DNA of 64,000 nt, taken from positions 522,607 through 586,606 of the forward strand of contig MU401456.1 in assembly GCA_022579005.1 (NCBI GenBank), in the 5' to 3' direction. Every line of letters starts with the position of its first letter. Position 1 is the first letter of the stretch. The notes under the pieces were generated by a model. That model was not told the origin of the DNA and did no database searches. It saw only the letters and a list, made by a program, of their open reading frames with translations. A program made the position numbers and the translations under genes. Source of the stretch: Poronia punctata. Taxonomy: Eukaryota; Ascomycota; Sordariomycetes; Xylariales; Xylariaceae. Positions 35,606 to 48,000 of the stretch are shown one piece after another.

Positions 35606-35681
35606 AGAGGTTCTGTGCACTTTGCTAGTAAATCCTATAGAGCGACCACATAACCTACCTCCTGTCTGCCACCTGTTGCGT

Positions 35682-35742
35682 CCGGGAGTGGGGTGGGTGC
35701 CTGCGAAAAGTACGCTAGATGGGTGCCCCCCTAACAACTCTC
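35682..35742 (-). repeat. Right terminal inverted repeat
   Basis: Inverted partner of 35351-35412; see the MITE-like element. Confidence 0.85.
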
Positions 35743-35995
35743 TTTAATAAGTGGCTTACCTCTCGCCCCGCCAGGGTCCAAGACAGGCGGTCCCAATGAC
35801 CTTACGCCATTAGGAGTAGTCCAGAACGTTAAAATAGACACACCAGCCTTTCTGAGATGCTTCCTTTTCTACCTACCTAGCAGCCTAGATAGTCCCTATT
35901 TCCCGTCTTCTCCTTATACGTGGAAATATTTTTCAGCTGGAGTTGAATTGGGAAGGTAGGAAACTCACTCGAGCGATATGATTCTACTGCTTATT

Positions 35996-38731
35996 TCAGA
36001 CGAGCGCGACGGCCCTCGTCTCAAAGATGCAGACAACACTGAGGGAAAGTCCCTGCGCATCCCAGAGGGACTTGCAAGGGATAAAGGCCCCCAAATGCTC
36101 GTAGCTTTCGTTGTTGGTTACCCGGAGACCCGATGCGTATGTAATCTTTGGCGTCAGCTGAACAGGCGACAGCCCGAACTGCCGTTCCAGAGAAGCAGCG
36201 GCTGTTGCGATAAGATCGTCAAGCACCTTTGTAGAAATCCCTTCTCGGTTCTCGGCACCGGACGATTGTACAGCGACGGATGTCTGGACGAAGAGTCCAT
36301 GCGCAGCCTTGACAACAACGTGATGCAAGCTCATATTGGCCGAATCGATACCGGGAAAAGATACAGCGCCGTAGCGTGTAGAATAAAGCTTGACGGACCC
36401 CGATTGCACCGCTGCAAGTCCTAGGTGTGCGTGCCATTCGACAGCAGCTTGGCGCGGAAGTTCCTCAACCTGAGCGGCGAAAAAGAAAGGAGTGTGCGTA
36501 AGCTTGTTGTTCAGGAGCACTGTCGATTCGGCTTCGGAATTGAAGCCATCTAGAACATCCCAATCCGGGAGTGGCAAGGGGAAGGTTTCGGCCTCATCGC
36601 CGCCACCGTAGGTCATGAATTGGGGATTGAACTTTCGATCCCAAAGATCTGGCCCATCTTCGTCGCTATCTTCGTCTTCGTCTTCGCCGCTGCCATTACC
36701 ATCACCATCAAGATCAGGCCATGTATGGGCAGCCTTCCAAGCAGTTGCCGCAAGTAAGGCCCGGTCTCGCATTTCTTGGACGGAAGGGGCGGTGAAATAC
36801 GCCACGGCACTTGTCCACCAGCGGACTTGCATCTCGGTACCAACGCGCCAGAGATGCTGCAGCCCTAGCGTTATCTGGTCTTCAACAAAGTGTCCTGTTG
36901 ACGAAGGAGTAGCTATCTTCATGGATGCGGGCACAAGTGGGATCTGGCCAGCAACCGATACAGCGAGGGGCGAGCCAGGCAGGAGTGGAAATGCGATAGC
37001 TTGGCTATAGGGACCGATATTTGCAGGAGCCCAATACGAGCGTGACTGGACATGGAGGCCTCGCCTGTCACTATGCTCTAGCTGAAGGTGTACTGTCAAA
37101 TACACCGCGACGGCAGCTTCTGCGGGGAGAAGCTCCTCACCGCACGAGATAGTGACCCTCGACGGCGGATTAGGGTCCCGGAAAAGCGAACCATAGTGCT
37201 CGTTGATGAGGGGGAAATCGGACATGCGCCTTAGCACGATTATAGAGTTGGTTATAGCAGTGGCGGGCAAATCCCGTTCACCAAGCCGTTGGCGGATCTG
37301 GTCTACGATGTCGATGATCTGTTCCTCGACAGCGACATGGCCAGCCCCACTGCTACCGAGATAACACCACTCTTGCGGCGGAGAGGATCGCGGCACTTGG
37401 TATTTTGGCCGGCCCGGTGTCCAAAAATACGCAGATCTACTCGTTGAGCTATAATCGGACAGTGTCTCAATATTGATCATGTCGCGAACCAGCGTATTGG
37501 TAAAAGATCCTTCCAGCAAGGAGTGTACATCCTCAAACTTTGGGTCGAGTAACGGCGGGATGGGGATGTCCAGTTGGCTCATTTGTAGTTCACCCCCCTG
37601 TTCAGGGGTAGACTTCATCACGACATCGGCGCCGTGAAAGCTTAGCCACGAACACCCGCCACCTTCGCGGATGACGCGTCTATTCTCGTCTGGCACGACG
37701 ATCCGACCCTTGAAAAGCGAATACGGGCCGTCTACGACAAGCGTTTCGAACTCGCCGCCCTCGCCGAGTATTGTGCCTCGGTCACCAGAGCCACCGAAGC
37801 GGCGTATGGCGCGCTCGACACGCTGTACGCCTGCCTCACTCGTCACCTTCTCCCATAGAAAGCTCTCGTCGAGTCCTGCACTCGCCACCTTGATGATGCG
37901 AGCGTCAAGACCAACGGCCGCCATCTCACGTAGAAGACGAGCATCGTCCCGAACAGCCTGTTGTCGCCGTTGTCGACGTCGCTGTACCCTTGTATATGGC
38001 CTACCATGGGGAAAAACATGTTGTTTCTCTCCTGCGCCATAGGGACCCCCGGGGACTGCGGCTGGCAGCTCGGTGAACTGCCATAGGTAGGATAAAGGCA
38101 CCAGACCTAAGCGCAAAGCAACAGACTCCACCCGGGTGCGCTGATACGTAGACAAGATGGCGCCTGTACAGAGAGCATTTGCCTCTGGATGTGATTTCAG
38201 GACAGCCTGCAATAGTGGGACCAAAGACTCCGTCTCATCCGCTAGCTCATGGTCCCTTGCATCGATTTCTCGGCTTCTGTCGCCTTGTAAAGCTTGGTGT
38301 AGATCCTCATTGGGGCCTGAAGAGACATGAGCATCTATGGGATTAGACGTTGGGCTTGTATACGGTACTGCTGCACTACCTGACGAGAGGTCAGGAATTT
38401 GATAGCTCAAGCCGTGGTGGACCGCCGTCCCAACGATGGGCTGGCGGTAGAGAGGAAGGCCTGTAGCCGCGGCGTACAGAGGGATAATCTGATGGCCTAC
38501 GGTCTGGTACATGAAACTGTTCAGATCAGTCTCGTCATCGTCCCCAGCATCGGCGCCATCCAAGGTAGGGTGCTCGGGTGCGGCCACAGTGTCTTTGGCA
38601 GCATCCCTAGACGGATACAAGTTTGCCAACGCCACGACACGATGTCCATTAGCTTGGCAATGGAGGATGGAATAAAAACTGTCCTTACCGCCAGATACCA
38701 GGGCTATGACGGACAGACTTTCGGACGCCAT
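35996..38731 (-). CDS. DPH6: Diphthine--ammonia ligase
   Basis: Catalyses the last step of diphthamide synthesis, the ATP-dependent amidation of diphthine on translation factor eEF2, in the cytosol. A single exon gives 911 residues. The PP-loop ATP-binding motif SGGKDS is at residues 13-18. The ligase domain continues through LPLYRQPIVG, ALCTGAILSTYQRTRVE, DARIIKVASAGLD and the signature GEGGEFETLVVDGP (about residues 323-336). Two RidA/YjgF-like domains follow at about 455-550 and 558-660, as in other fungal and plant DPH6 proteins, then an acidic linker (about 670-690) and a C-terminal region. The start ATG is the first in the frame and is followed directly by the PP-loop strand. The frame runs uninterrupted, so no intron is needed. 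Confidence 0.93.
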   Translation of the reverse strand: MASESLSVIALVSGGKDSFYSILHCQANGHRVVALANLYPSRDAAKDTVAAPEHPTLDGADAGDDDETDLNSFMYQTVGHQIIPLYAAATGLPLYRQPIVGTAVHHGLSYQIPDLSSGSAAVPYTSPTSNPIDAHVSSGPNEDLHQALQGDRSREIDARDHELADETESLVPLLQAVLKSHPEANALCTGAILSTYQRTRVESVALRLGLVPLSYLWQFTELPAAVPGGPYGAGEKQHVFPHGRPYTRVQRRRQRRQQAVRDDARLLREMAAVGLDARIIKVASAGLDESFLWEKVTSEAGVQRVERAIRRFGGSGDRGTILGEGGEFETLVVDGPYSLFKGRIVVPDENRRVIREGGGCSWLSFHGADVVMKSTPEQGGELQMSQLDIPIPPLLDPKFEDVHSLLEGSFTNTLVRDMINIETLSDYSSTSRSAYFWTPGRPKYQVPRSSPPQEWCYLGSSGAGHVAVEEQIIDIVDQIRQRLGERDLPATAITNSIIVLRRMSDFPLINEHYGSLFRDPNPPSRVTISCGEELLPAEAAVAVYLTVHLQLEHSDRRGLHVQSRSYWAPANIGPYSQAIAFPLLPGSPLAVSVAGQIPLVPASMKIATPSSTGHFVEDQITLGLQHLWRVGTEMQVRWWTSAVAYFTAPSVQEMRDRALLAATAWKAAHTWPDLDGDGNGSGEDEDEDSDEDGPDLWDRKFNPQFMTYGGGDEAETFPLPLPDWDVLDGFNSEAESTVLLNNKLTHTPFFFAAQVEELPRQAAVEWHAHLGLAAVQSGSVKLYSTRYGAVSFPGIDSANMSLHHVVVKAAHGLFVQTSVAVQSSGAENREGISTKVLDDLIATAAASLERQFGLSPVQLTPKITYASGLRVTNNESYEHLGAFIPCKSLWDAQGLSLSVVCIFETRAVALV

Positions 38732-40973
38732 GGCGGGGATTGTGGAGGGGAAAGGTCCGCCGAACTAGGGATTTGCCCTTTATTTAGCACACACGAGAAC
38801 AAGGCGTCCCGCAACTGTGTGAGAAAAGATCCCGAGTGATAGAGAAAAAAGTAAAATGATACGTTTTAATATCGGTAGATGGTGTGCGTGGCCTGACTGA
38901 CGATTGGTACAGAGCTTACCAACATGGAGTCCAGTCCCAGAGCTTCAGCGTACGTGTACGTATCTAATTTTACAAGTTAGAACAGAGACTAAGGATAAGT
39001 CCATGCGGATCAGTACAGTATGGCAAAAAGAAGAAAGAAAACTCACGATGTAAGAGAAAGAAGGCCGATAATGGTGCAATCTAGATAGAGGTAGAGAAAT
39101 AAGGTACAAAGTAGAGTGAGAGGTTAGCTGCCGGAAGTTACTGCGGCTGTCGGGGGAGCTTCGACGGCTCCCCCCATCCCACCACAACTAACTGATAACA
39201 CCATAATTAGAGTAAATTCAACCCACTTACTTGCATGTAAACTAAAAACTACTTTACCTTGCCTTAGGTACTTGCTGGGTTTAAGTTATCTACCGTGTGT
39301 GGTATTATTATGATGTAAGTTAGGTAATATGCAAAAGATGGACATCGTCTGTTTAGCACAGCAGACTAGAAGGAAACCGAATAAATGAAGTTTTTAGCCA
39401 AGCCTTTCCCCTCTATCCAAGGCCCACTACGTGTAGGTACGAGTAGGTATCACGATATATCCCCCACCTTCGTTTATGTTTGTAAATACGTATTTTGTTA
39501 CCAGAGCAGACAGCACAAGTAATTTCCACTAGACGGTCAATGAAGCGAGAATTATTGGCTTTTTCTTTCCAAAAATACTGATACCGCGGCTCTCCGACGA
39601 TAGATACCCCGAACGAAAAACAACAAGCGCCTCATTTTATGCTATTATTACCGTACCAGTAGTTCGGATCCATTCATTAGACCCGAGTCTAAATAATACC
39701 TAATCCCCCCAACCTAACACAGCCCAGGGAAACGTATCATTATCGTCTTGTACGAGTAGATACACTAGACTATTCCATGGTTCTTGGCAAATCGGGTGGA
39801 CTGATGATAAATAGTGGTGCTAGGTGGAATTATGGTAATAGTTCGGCCGAAACGGACAGAGATTCCCAAGTTTTAGCTTGTGTGGTGTCATCACGCGATA
39901 TTGACGGCGTACGGTACTCTAGTTTAGTTACCAAGCTAGATAAATGTATGTGTATGACATGGCTTGATAGTGCCACAGTTCGAAGAAGATTAGGTTTATC
40001 GGCGATTACTCGAATACGTTACCAAATCACAAGATATATGGATGGATAAGTCACAATGGATATCGACTGAACGGCGAGTTTAGCATAGTTTGGTCGGCAG
40101 CCATGTATTGTTGAAAAGGTATGTCCTAACTGTACAGAGATAGCCTGAGCCATCCAAATGACCGGCACTTTCGCGCGTGTGTCAGAGAATTCTGTCGCAG
40201 AAGAGGGTTTATGAAACGAGTCTTGAAAATAAGCACAAACAGGGGGACAGGAAACGCCAGGAAAGACCAATACTGCCGTCTTTGACAAAAGCAGATGCGT
40301 AATCTCTCTCAAACGAACCCTGTAACCCCTCCCGAAATTTCATTCCACAAGTCAGAAAGGCCGCACTGCGCCCGCCTGCTTGTTGCATTACAACGAGGGT
40401 AGAGAATAGGAAAAAGCTGCCGGAAAACCAAGTAGATGTTTTGTATGTTTATTATACGTTTGAGGTTTAATACGTGTGCGCACGTGTCGGGGCATGACCG
40501 TCGTAGTGTTCCGAGCCATATTGAGGGAAAATGACAATTGTTCTATTGTTTGAGTGCCCACCGCGTCACGCCTCGTCAAACCATGAGTTTTGAAACTCCC
40601 CAAGACCGTCCCGATACTGCCGAATTATTGTACGCCGCTTTTGTGCCCGTCATGATGTAGAACGTCTGAACATTTCGTTGCCGTTTGTGTGTTTGTTGAT
40701 ACAGGAAGGACGTGTGCCGATGCTCCGAAAAATCAAGGTTTGTAACTTTTGGTCGCCCCTCTCTAAGTGTGATGTCTTCCGCCTTGTGGTTCCGTGTCGT
40801 TTCAATCCAGCCGCCGATGAAAGTGCCCTCCAGCCCTAAAGCCCGAATCTGCATTATGGATGCTAGCGGGTGAGGTGCTGGTGTGATGATGATGATATGA
40901 ATGAAGAAGTCGTAAATGTCATGATTGTTGCCTTGGCCTTGTCTCTGCCTAGTCGATATTCGACCGACTGAAA
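38732..40973. other. Intergenic region, no gene seen
   Basis: DPH6 promoter side and the downstream flank of MSN2. The part from about 40000 to 40973 is probably a long MSN2 3' UTR. TACGAGTA copies lie at 39438-39445 and 39751-39758. The frame at 39777-40049 has no domain. Confidence 0.6.
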
Positions 40974-43191
40974 TTACTCGGACCGCTTGCGCTTCTTATT
41001 CCCACCGTCATCGCTCTCGTCAGACGACATATCGCTACCGCTACCGGGGATCTCGGAAGCGACTTGGAAAAGGACTTTCCCAAAGTTGTGATAATCAGTC
41101 TCGGCCGGATTCATCATATCGACCCCATCCTCATTCACATCCAGGATGTCCATGACAATAGCACCACTTCCGTGGGTACGTGCGTGCTGAGCCAGGTTAT
41201 CGCTGCGAGAAAACTTTTTACCGCACTCATTACATTCAAAAGGCTTATCTTGAGTGTGTAGAGATCGGTAATGGCGCTTCAGATGCTCCTGTCGACGGAA
41301 CCGACGGCTGCATATCTCACACACAAACGTCTTGCTGGGGTCCTCGGTGAGCGACTGCTTTCGACCACGTCGATTGGTAGGGGCGGGAACAGGGGCAGGG
41401 CTATTGGCCGTCGCATCACTTCGAGCCACGCTACTCTCCTTCGCACTGCTCGAGCTCTTCTGGCCAGAAAAAGACCCTTGCTGGCCTTGGCCGGAGCTGG
41501 AGTCAGCGGCGGTATGAATGATGGGTCCCATCTTGCTCTGATCTTGCTTTGACTTCTTGAGTTTCTTATCTTGATGACCGTCCTCGTTAGACGATTGACT
41601 GGGCACACCGGTCACTGCGCACGATGTTGTGTCTTCGTAGTCAAATCCCCTGTCTGTGAGAAAAGAGTCCTGACCAAGAGACAACGTTGTCGAGCAGGTG
41701 GCAGAGCGAGATCTCTTGCCCTCACCAGATGACTGGTCTCCCAGATTGACGAGCCTGTTGACAAAGTCGTCCTCGGATTCCAAATCAGATATGTCCTCAA
41801 AAGATTGAAGACCGTGGTGGCCGGAGCTGAAATCAAATGGAATTGACAATGTAGCTTCTTTGTCGCCAGTATCCCCCCTGAATTCCTCCAAGTTCAGCGC
41901 GACTGGTGAGGCGAACTCGGGCGCTAGGGTAGGGTTAGTGACACCGCCGACGGTCAGATTGCGGGGGTCACAAAAGTCAAGGTCTTCGCGATTGGGCGAA
42001 GGCGACGGTGAGAGAGAAGGACACGAAATTGACGAAGATGACGATGCGTAAGAGGTCACGCTATTGAAGCTTTCGTTGAGAGCGATGTTGACATTAGGCG
42101 TCGCAGTGCCAGTTGCAGGGGTGGCGTTGGTTGTGGCAGGAACAAGGTCACCAGGGGTGCTTGTGCTAAGCGAAATCTTCTTCCCAATCTGAGGTACCTG
42201 TATCTGTTGGAGGTACACTGCACCACACCAGTGATTAGCGCCTGCAATCTCGACTGACCAATGCTGATAGCTGATACACGTAGGAAGTCGCGTCTGATTC
42301 AAGATCTTGTCTCCCTGACAGTAGGGAGAAGAAAAATATGATGTTGCTCAGGAAGAAAAGATGGAATGGAAAGGATTTTAAATAAAGTCCCGCCGCTTGA
42401 ATTTAGCAAAATTATTTGCTCTTTTGACAATCATCCTCCTTCCTGTTCATCTTTTTGTACCCGCCGTTGTATTTCTCGTTGGGTAGGTACGGGGTTCAAG
42501 TTCATTCATGCCTTTCCTTTTCAGGATTGGCTCACACGTTCGGACACTCGACCAATTGAAAAAAAAAAACAGCCACCAACCCCATACCGGGACGCCATCA
42601 AGGTACGTATTGAGAAAAGGGTTGTAAAAATAAAAGCCAAGACTTACCAGGTGTCACAGGCGGTGACCCGTAACTCGACCAGTCGATATTCTCGAGCGAC
42701 TGGGATACTGCCGCCTCGTCTTCGCCCTTGATTAATTCACAGCCGTCGAGGCCCGAGAACATGGGATTGAGCGGCGTCGACAACATGTCCTGTGTGTGTG
42801 AAGGGCTGCCCATTGAGCTTCCCGATGTCGACAATGGTGGCGTTGTCGGATAGTAGAAAGCCTCATTGTCGCAGAAATCCGTCTCCAGCATTAGCTTCCC
42901 CTGCTGTCCAACCAAGTAGCTACTCGTTCTCTGCGGCGTTCCGTTGCTGGGCACCGGGGCAAACACCTTAGCCGGCATGGTCTGTTGCGACGAAGAAGAC
43001 GAGTTGGGTCTCGAGTAGATGGGCGTCGAGGGTAATGTGGGCACCACCGGATACATGTGCTGTTGTTGCATCTGCTGGAATCCCGGATGCTGTCTGAAGT
43101 GTCCGTGTTGTCGGTTCTCTGGGTTCGGGTCCGGAGTATAGTAGAAGAAAGACGCCTGGCCCATCTGTGCGTTCATCATGTTGTGGTCCAT
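40974..43191 (-). CDS. MSN2: Msn2/Seb1-type C2H2 zinc-finger stress transcription factor
   Basis: Nuclear regulator expected to bind stress-response elements (AGGGG). Two exons (42648-43191 and 40974-42217) give 595 residues. The N-terminus [28 protein letters not shown] and the blocks [14 protein letters not shown] and [12 protein letters not shown] match filamentous-fungal Msn2 orthologues. Across the intron, GSPPVTP joins [34 protein letters not shown] follows. Two C2H2 fingers lie at about residues 480-502 (CEIC...H...H) and 508-530 (CNEC...H...H), linked by TQDKPF. A basic tract near residues 589-593 (KKRKR) could be a nuclear localisation signal. The intron is 430 bp (GTAAGT donor, GTGCAG acceptor), by far the longest in the window apart from the gapped one. 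The frame opens with a TTG at 43203, but the first ATG is 43191. Confidence 0.92.
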
Positions 43192-45000
43192 GGTGTTCTT
43201 CAAGTCCTCTATTAGTCCGTCGTCGGGATTTCTCGCTAATCGGACTTCTCAACCCACCTGATGGTACCTAGGTGTGTCGTTTCTGTCGGTTTCGTTTCTC
43301 TGATTACTCCTTGCTTGTCGTTTGGGGGGTTTAAAGATTACTAAGTATAATGGTATGATGATACAGTTTGTCGTTGGGGGGCAGATGGCCTAAGGATGGT
43401 GGTTTCGGTTCCAAATCGCAATGAGTGGACGTCAAGTCAGTCAAGTCATAGAAGAACTTGGACAGACCGCCTGGTTTGTGGGACTCGGTTGGGCTGTGTT
43501 ATACAAATGCCTTGGGGCTCCCCGAGTCGTCTAATATCGGATGTGAAGGCCACGGAACGGAGAAGAGGCACACGAGAGATCCAGTCCGACTTTGTATAAT
43601 ACTATAAAGGAAGGGAAGGAAGTTCGAGTATAAAAAGCCCGAATGGTTCCAAAAGTCGAGTCACAAAAATAAAGAAACCGATAAGGGTTCGAAGAAGAAA
43701 GAGAAACCACTCTACAAGTACGTGTACGACTGACCGGACTGTCGATCACAAGCTAGACTAGAGAAAGAGAATGGACCAGGTCGAAGGGGACCTGGAGGAT
43801 ATGTACAAGAGGTCGGTGACGGATCAACGCCAGACATCCACATCATCCGTCGATAGACACTCGACGGCCAGCGGGTGGAATGAGAACCGGGCCCAAGAAA
43901 CGAGCCCACCCCGACCCATGCAATGTCTTACTTGGGGAAAGCTGACAAGGGACCTGGGCCCCACCCTAAACAGGAACAGAGGGGCAATCTTGGCAGGAAG
44001 ACAAAAGAGAATCCCTGTCGTTATGTCTGGGGCAAAGACGCGGAAAGCTCAGATGAGGTACCTAGTGGATGGAGTGGAGTGGGCCTTGTGGGTACCGGTC
44101 CTGGAAGGTGTTGTGGGCGGCCTTTGAAGTTTGGTGCGTGGGTGGCCTTGGACATGTTCTGTCGGGTGGGAACAGCGTGGGCGCAGCCACCACTCGGTTC
44201 TAAATCTGGATAGGTAGCGTCGTAGATTACCATTTACAAGGGGTGGGTGGAGAGGCAGAAAACGAGCCAGCGGCGAGAGTTGAAAGAAGAAGAGATTTGT
44301 TACGTGTTGAGAGAAGAAAGAGTACGTACTGTATGTAACTAAGAGAGGACAAGGTATTTCTTGTCCCGACCACGGATAGATACAAGTCCAAGTCTCCCAT
44401 GCTTTTGGCCCCCCAAGGTAAACTAGCCTAGGGAGCAAAATAGGTAGGTATTTCCCTAGTCTAGTGTCTAGCCCACTCCGACGGCCGCACCTCTTGCACC
44501 TCTCGGGTTTGTCAAAGACTTCAGAAAGCCCATACAACATCTCGCATAGAGCCCACATCTTGCAATGTAGGGCGTATCTATGTAGCTACACGTACACGGG
44601 CGGACAGGATACGGACGCGTCTTGTACCAAAACTGTGTACGCTACGAGTAGGTTTGATAGATAAGAGAGGTTTAGTCCGAGCATACATAGGTTGTGTCTA
44701 CCGTGACCTAGTGGCTCCAATGCCCTCTGTCCATTTGAGCAAGTAGGGTCTGATGTGGCCAACGAGACACGTATCAGAAGCATGGACATATTACTAGATA
44801 AGTACGTGTAAACAGTATCTAGTCTAGTACTCATATTACCAAACCCACCGGGGCTACTTGTCATTCTGCCCAGATCCAATAGGTGAGAAATGGCAGTAGT
44901 AGGACTGTAGCAGCTGTAGAGTAGTAGCTCTAAGCAGAAGTAAAATCCAATGGAGGGCGGGGGATGATACCAAGTGGGATCAGAAGAAAATATAGCCGAC
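43192..45000. promoter_or_regulatory. Upstream region and probable leader of MSN2
   Basis: Contains the promoter and probably a long 5' UTR. AGGGG stress-response-element matches occur on the plus strand at 43785-43789, 43980-43984 and 44239-44243, near the number expected by chance. The open frame at 43771-44127 has no domain and is probably non-coding. Confidence 0.4.
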
Positions 45001-48000
45001 CGACTGAGCTAAGAAGTCCAGTCTAGATGGCCTATTCTACCAATGTCACAGCGCTACTGTGACGCACTAAGATAGCGCCTAACAGCGTCTACCAGTCCCA
45101 GCATCGGAGGCCACTCTACCATCACCAAGGCCTTGTATAACCTCTTCTACACGTACAAGGTTTCTGGGCGTGGTTATGCGGATTATTGCTGCGAGTGGTC
45201 AAGTCTGCAAAAAGTGTGCAAAGCTCGATTGGGTGGTGGGCACACTCATGCATAAGCCCGTTCTTGTGATAGGTGGGCAGATGGGTTATGCCGCTGCCTA
45301 TGGCGCGAAGATGAGCCAGACAATTTGCATAATCCGTATTTCTGTCAGGGCACGTCGATTAAGTTGTAAAAGATAATTGACGCTGTCTTTCGGCTGCAAC
45401 ATTGCACAGCTGGCCGGCCACTGACCTTCCAGCCGTCGCGCCTGATGCAGAGACAAGCTAAAGTAATTGAAGATTTTTTCTTTGTCTCGACATCAAAGAC
45501 TACTATCTCGACTCGCTCGGCTCGACCAGCCATTGTGCGATTCGCAAAGCGAGCCAAACGGAATGCAAGACACTGGCGCCCAGAGTCGAGGCATCTATAA
45601 CCCCCCCCTTCTCACTGCTTACCAGCTAAGGCAGGCTCAGGCTCAGACACGTGCTTTGTATTTGAAAGTAATTGTCGAATCTCAGCCTTTTCCCTAGCAA
45701 AAGTTACTGTTGATTGTGCAGACGGAGTGGGGTGAGGAAGGGCGGAACCACATGGCATAGGTATTGTAGTCTAGTTGTTAAACATCCCTCCAATCTTCAA
45801 TAGTATTCTCAAATTCCCGGGGATGCTTTCTTTTTCCATTCTCTTTTTCGTGTCTCAAACAGTACTGTGCTGTATTATTATATGATAGTCCATACCAGCA
45901 GTCAATTCGGCCAGGTTCCGATATTCGAGCTGCCCCCGGGGGAAAAGATTACTACGGGCGAAAAATACCCAATAGACGGTTACAATGACGAGAAGAAGAA
46001 ATCAAAAGAGCTGCCGATATGGAGACCGATGAAGTTGCTAAGAATAACAATTCGGCAGCCTACTCAGGATTCACCCGGGTCCGACCGACTTGCAGGTTGC
46101 TCAAAATGATCCTAATACGACAATTCGAATTGGGCTTACAAAGTCGCGGTGGAGCTTCGAGCGAGGATTTCTGCCTAATAAGTGACGAGATCGATGCTGT
46201 GGGTGAATGAATGTAACCGTCAGATGAAGCAGCGAGTGATCAGGATTTCTCGTCTGCACGATATGACTGGCTGTCCAAAGGTGGGCGGGCACACGAATGG
46301 GAAACAGAGCGCTGACCTCACCACTGTGAGTGGTCAGTGTTTAGGGTGAAGATGCGAATGCACTCTCAGGTGTGTATCAGCTTGACAGGATGGTACTCTA
46401 CTCGATCCCACAAGAGTGTCTCATCACATATTGCATGTAGGTAAGTAGGTAGGAAGGCAGATTCTTATTATTCTACATATTGTCGATGTGCTGCTGCCCG
46501 TTGTAGGTATTAAATCGGTGCAAGTATTTGTGATAGGGAGTAACCTAGATCTAGGTTCATGCTGTACATAAGCCCTCAAAAAAAGTATCGTGCCGAAACA
46601 TTTCGACTTTGGCCAGTAGAATTGTCCAGTCGCAGTGCTAAACAGATATGACGTTGCGGCGGGAACATGAGTTGCATACCTATCCGAAGCGCCCTCGTTC
46701 CTAGTCACGTTGAAGGTATATTTTAAATCTCTGCAGTCGGACGAGGTGTGCTTAGACGAAATATGTTCCCTGTAGGCTGTAGTATATAGCCTGACCATCA
46801 CACTTTAAGGCGGTTAAAGAATTTACAACCAATCTGGGTCAAGTTGTGAACAGCCAATCCTGAACATAAGCACCCCTCCATCAGGTCTTTTCAAACCCAG
46901 CTTTGCGTGACTTGCGTTGTCGAAACAGACTTGCAGCCACTCTATAGGTTAAATCCCAACCAAGGTAGAATGACGACTTCGCCTCAATGAGGCCGTCAAG
47001 GAAGATCGTAAAGGTTGTAATCACAGCATCGGGTAGCCATCACGAACAATGCACCTAGTATACATCTATAAGTGTTGTTGCATGCATAGGTAATATCACC
47101 ATTTAGATGTCGTCGGTGTGTGTAGGTACGTGTGGGCATTTCTAGCCTAGGTAGGCGGGGATGTTCTCTGTCTCCTAACCTGGAGGCTAGTGGACGACAA
47201 AGGAGGACAATTGAGCATCATCTACAGTGCACTTTTCTTAAACCTTCGACTAAAGGAAGGGGAATAGCAGCCGGCAGCGGATAGATCCTTTCTCGTCACC
47301 AACCTTGCCATCTTGCCTTTTAGTTTTGCTTTTTCTTCCCTACCGCTCCCCGGAAGGCTCAAGGTCTTTGCATTGGCGAACCGTTGCACCACATTGGCCA
47401 AGCGATGGGCTCCAAATCTTGCGAAATACAGTGTATCTCCCCACCCTTTGCCTCATATTTCCCTATATTTTGACCGAGGGAAAAATGGGCTTTGACTACG
47501 AGCAATATACTCAGTAAAATCCCTGGCTTGGGAGTAGACATCGGGCTATTCTTCAGGATATAGTCACAGTGCAAATCGTGCCTCTAGTCTACACGTAAAC
47601 TGCAGCATTTTTCGTAGAAAATGAGAAGTCCTTGCAACAGACTCTTCTTCTGCGGCCATGTCGACCATACTGTACGGTATACGGTACCTGCATCAGGACA
47701 GGCCCGACAGGTTAGCAGTTCCCAATCCCGGACAGTGCAATAGTACGGGCCCTGGTACCTAAATCACCCCCCACGGGTGCTTCCGCGACTGGTCCTTCAG
47801 CACAAGCGAACCGTCTCTTAAATCAATAATTCATATACTGTGTAAAGACTGTAGCATCTAAACCATGTTCGAAATTTATCCCAGCCAATTCTATCTTGTC
47901 TGTATTCACCTATCAGTAACTAGCATCTGGAAATATCAAGGCTCAAAAACATTTAGCGTACTCTTTTGCTAGAGATTTCGAAGTTCTTAGACCGTATGTT

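Larger units (their letters stand above)
35350..35743. mobile_element. MITE-like element with long terminal inverted repeats
   Basis: A 394-bp segment whose ends are inverted copies over about 60 bp. Both begin AGAGA(A/G)TTGTTAGGGGGG and continue through CACCCATCTAGCGT; after a variable 8-9 bp stretch they match again in CAGGCACCCACCCCACT(T/C)CCGG. It is flanked by the direct repeat TTAATA (35344-35349 and 35744-35749), a plausible target-site duplication. It carries no transposase frame. Its interior is AT-rich and contains another inverted repeat. It sits about 250 bp beyond the DPH6 stop codon. The superfamily is unclear: the TTAATA contains both TTAA and TA. Confidence 0.8.

Noticed and set aside
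43785..44243. AGGGG stress elements upstream of MSN2, suggesting autoregulation
   Set aside because: Three matches in about 1 kb are close to the number expected by chance for a 5-base motif; not claimed without more evidence.
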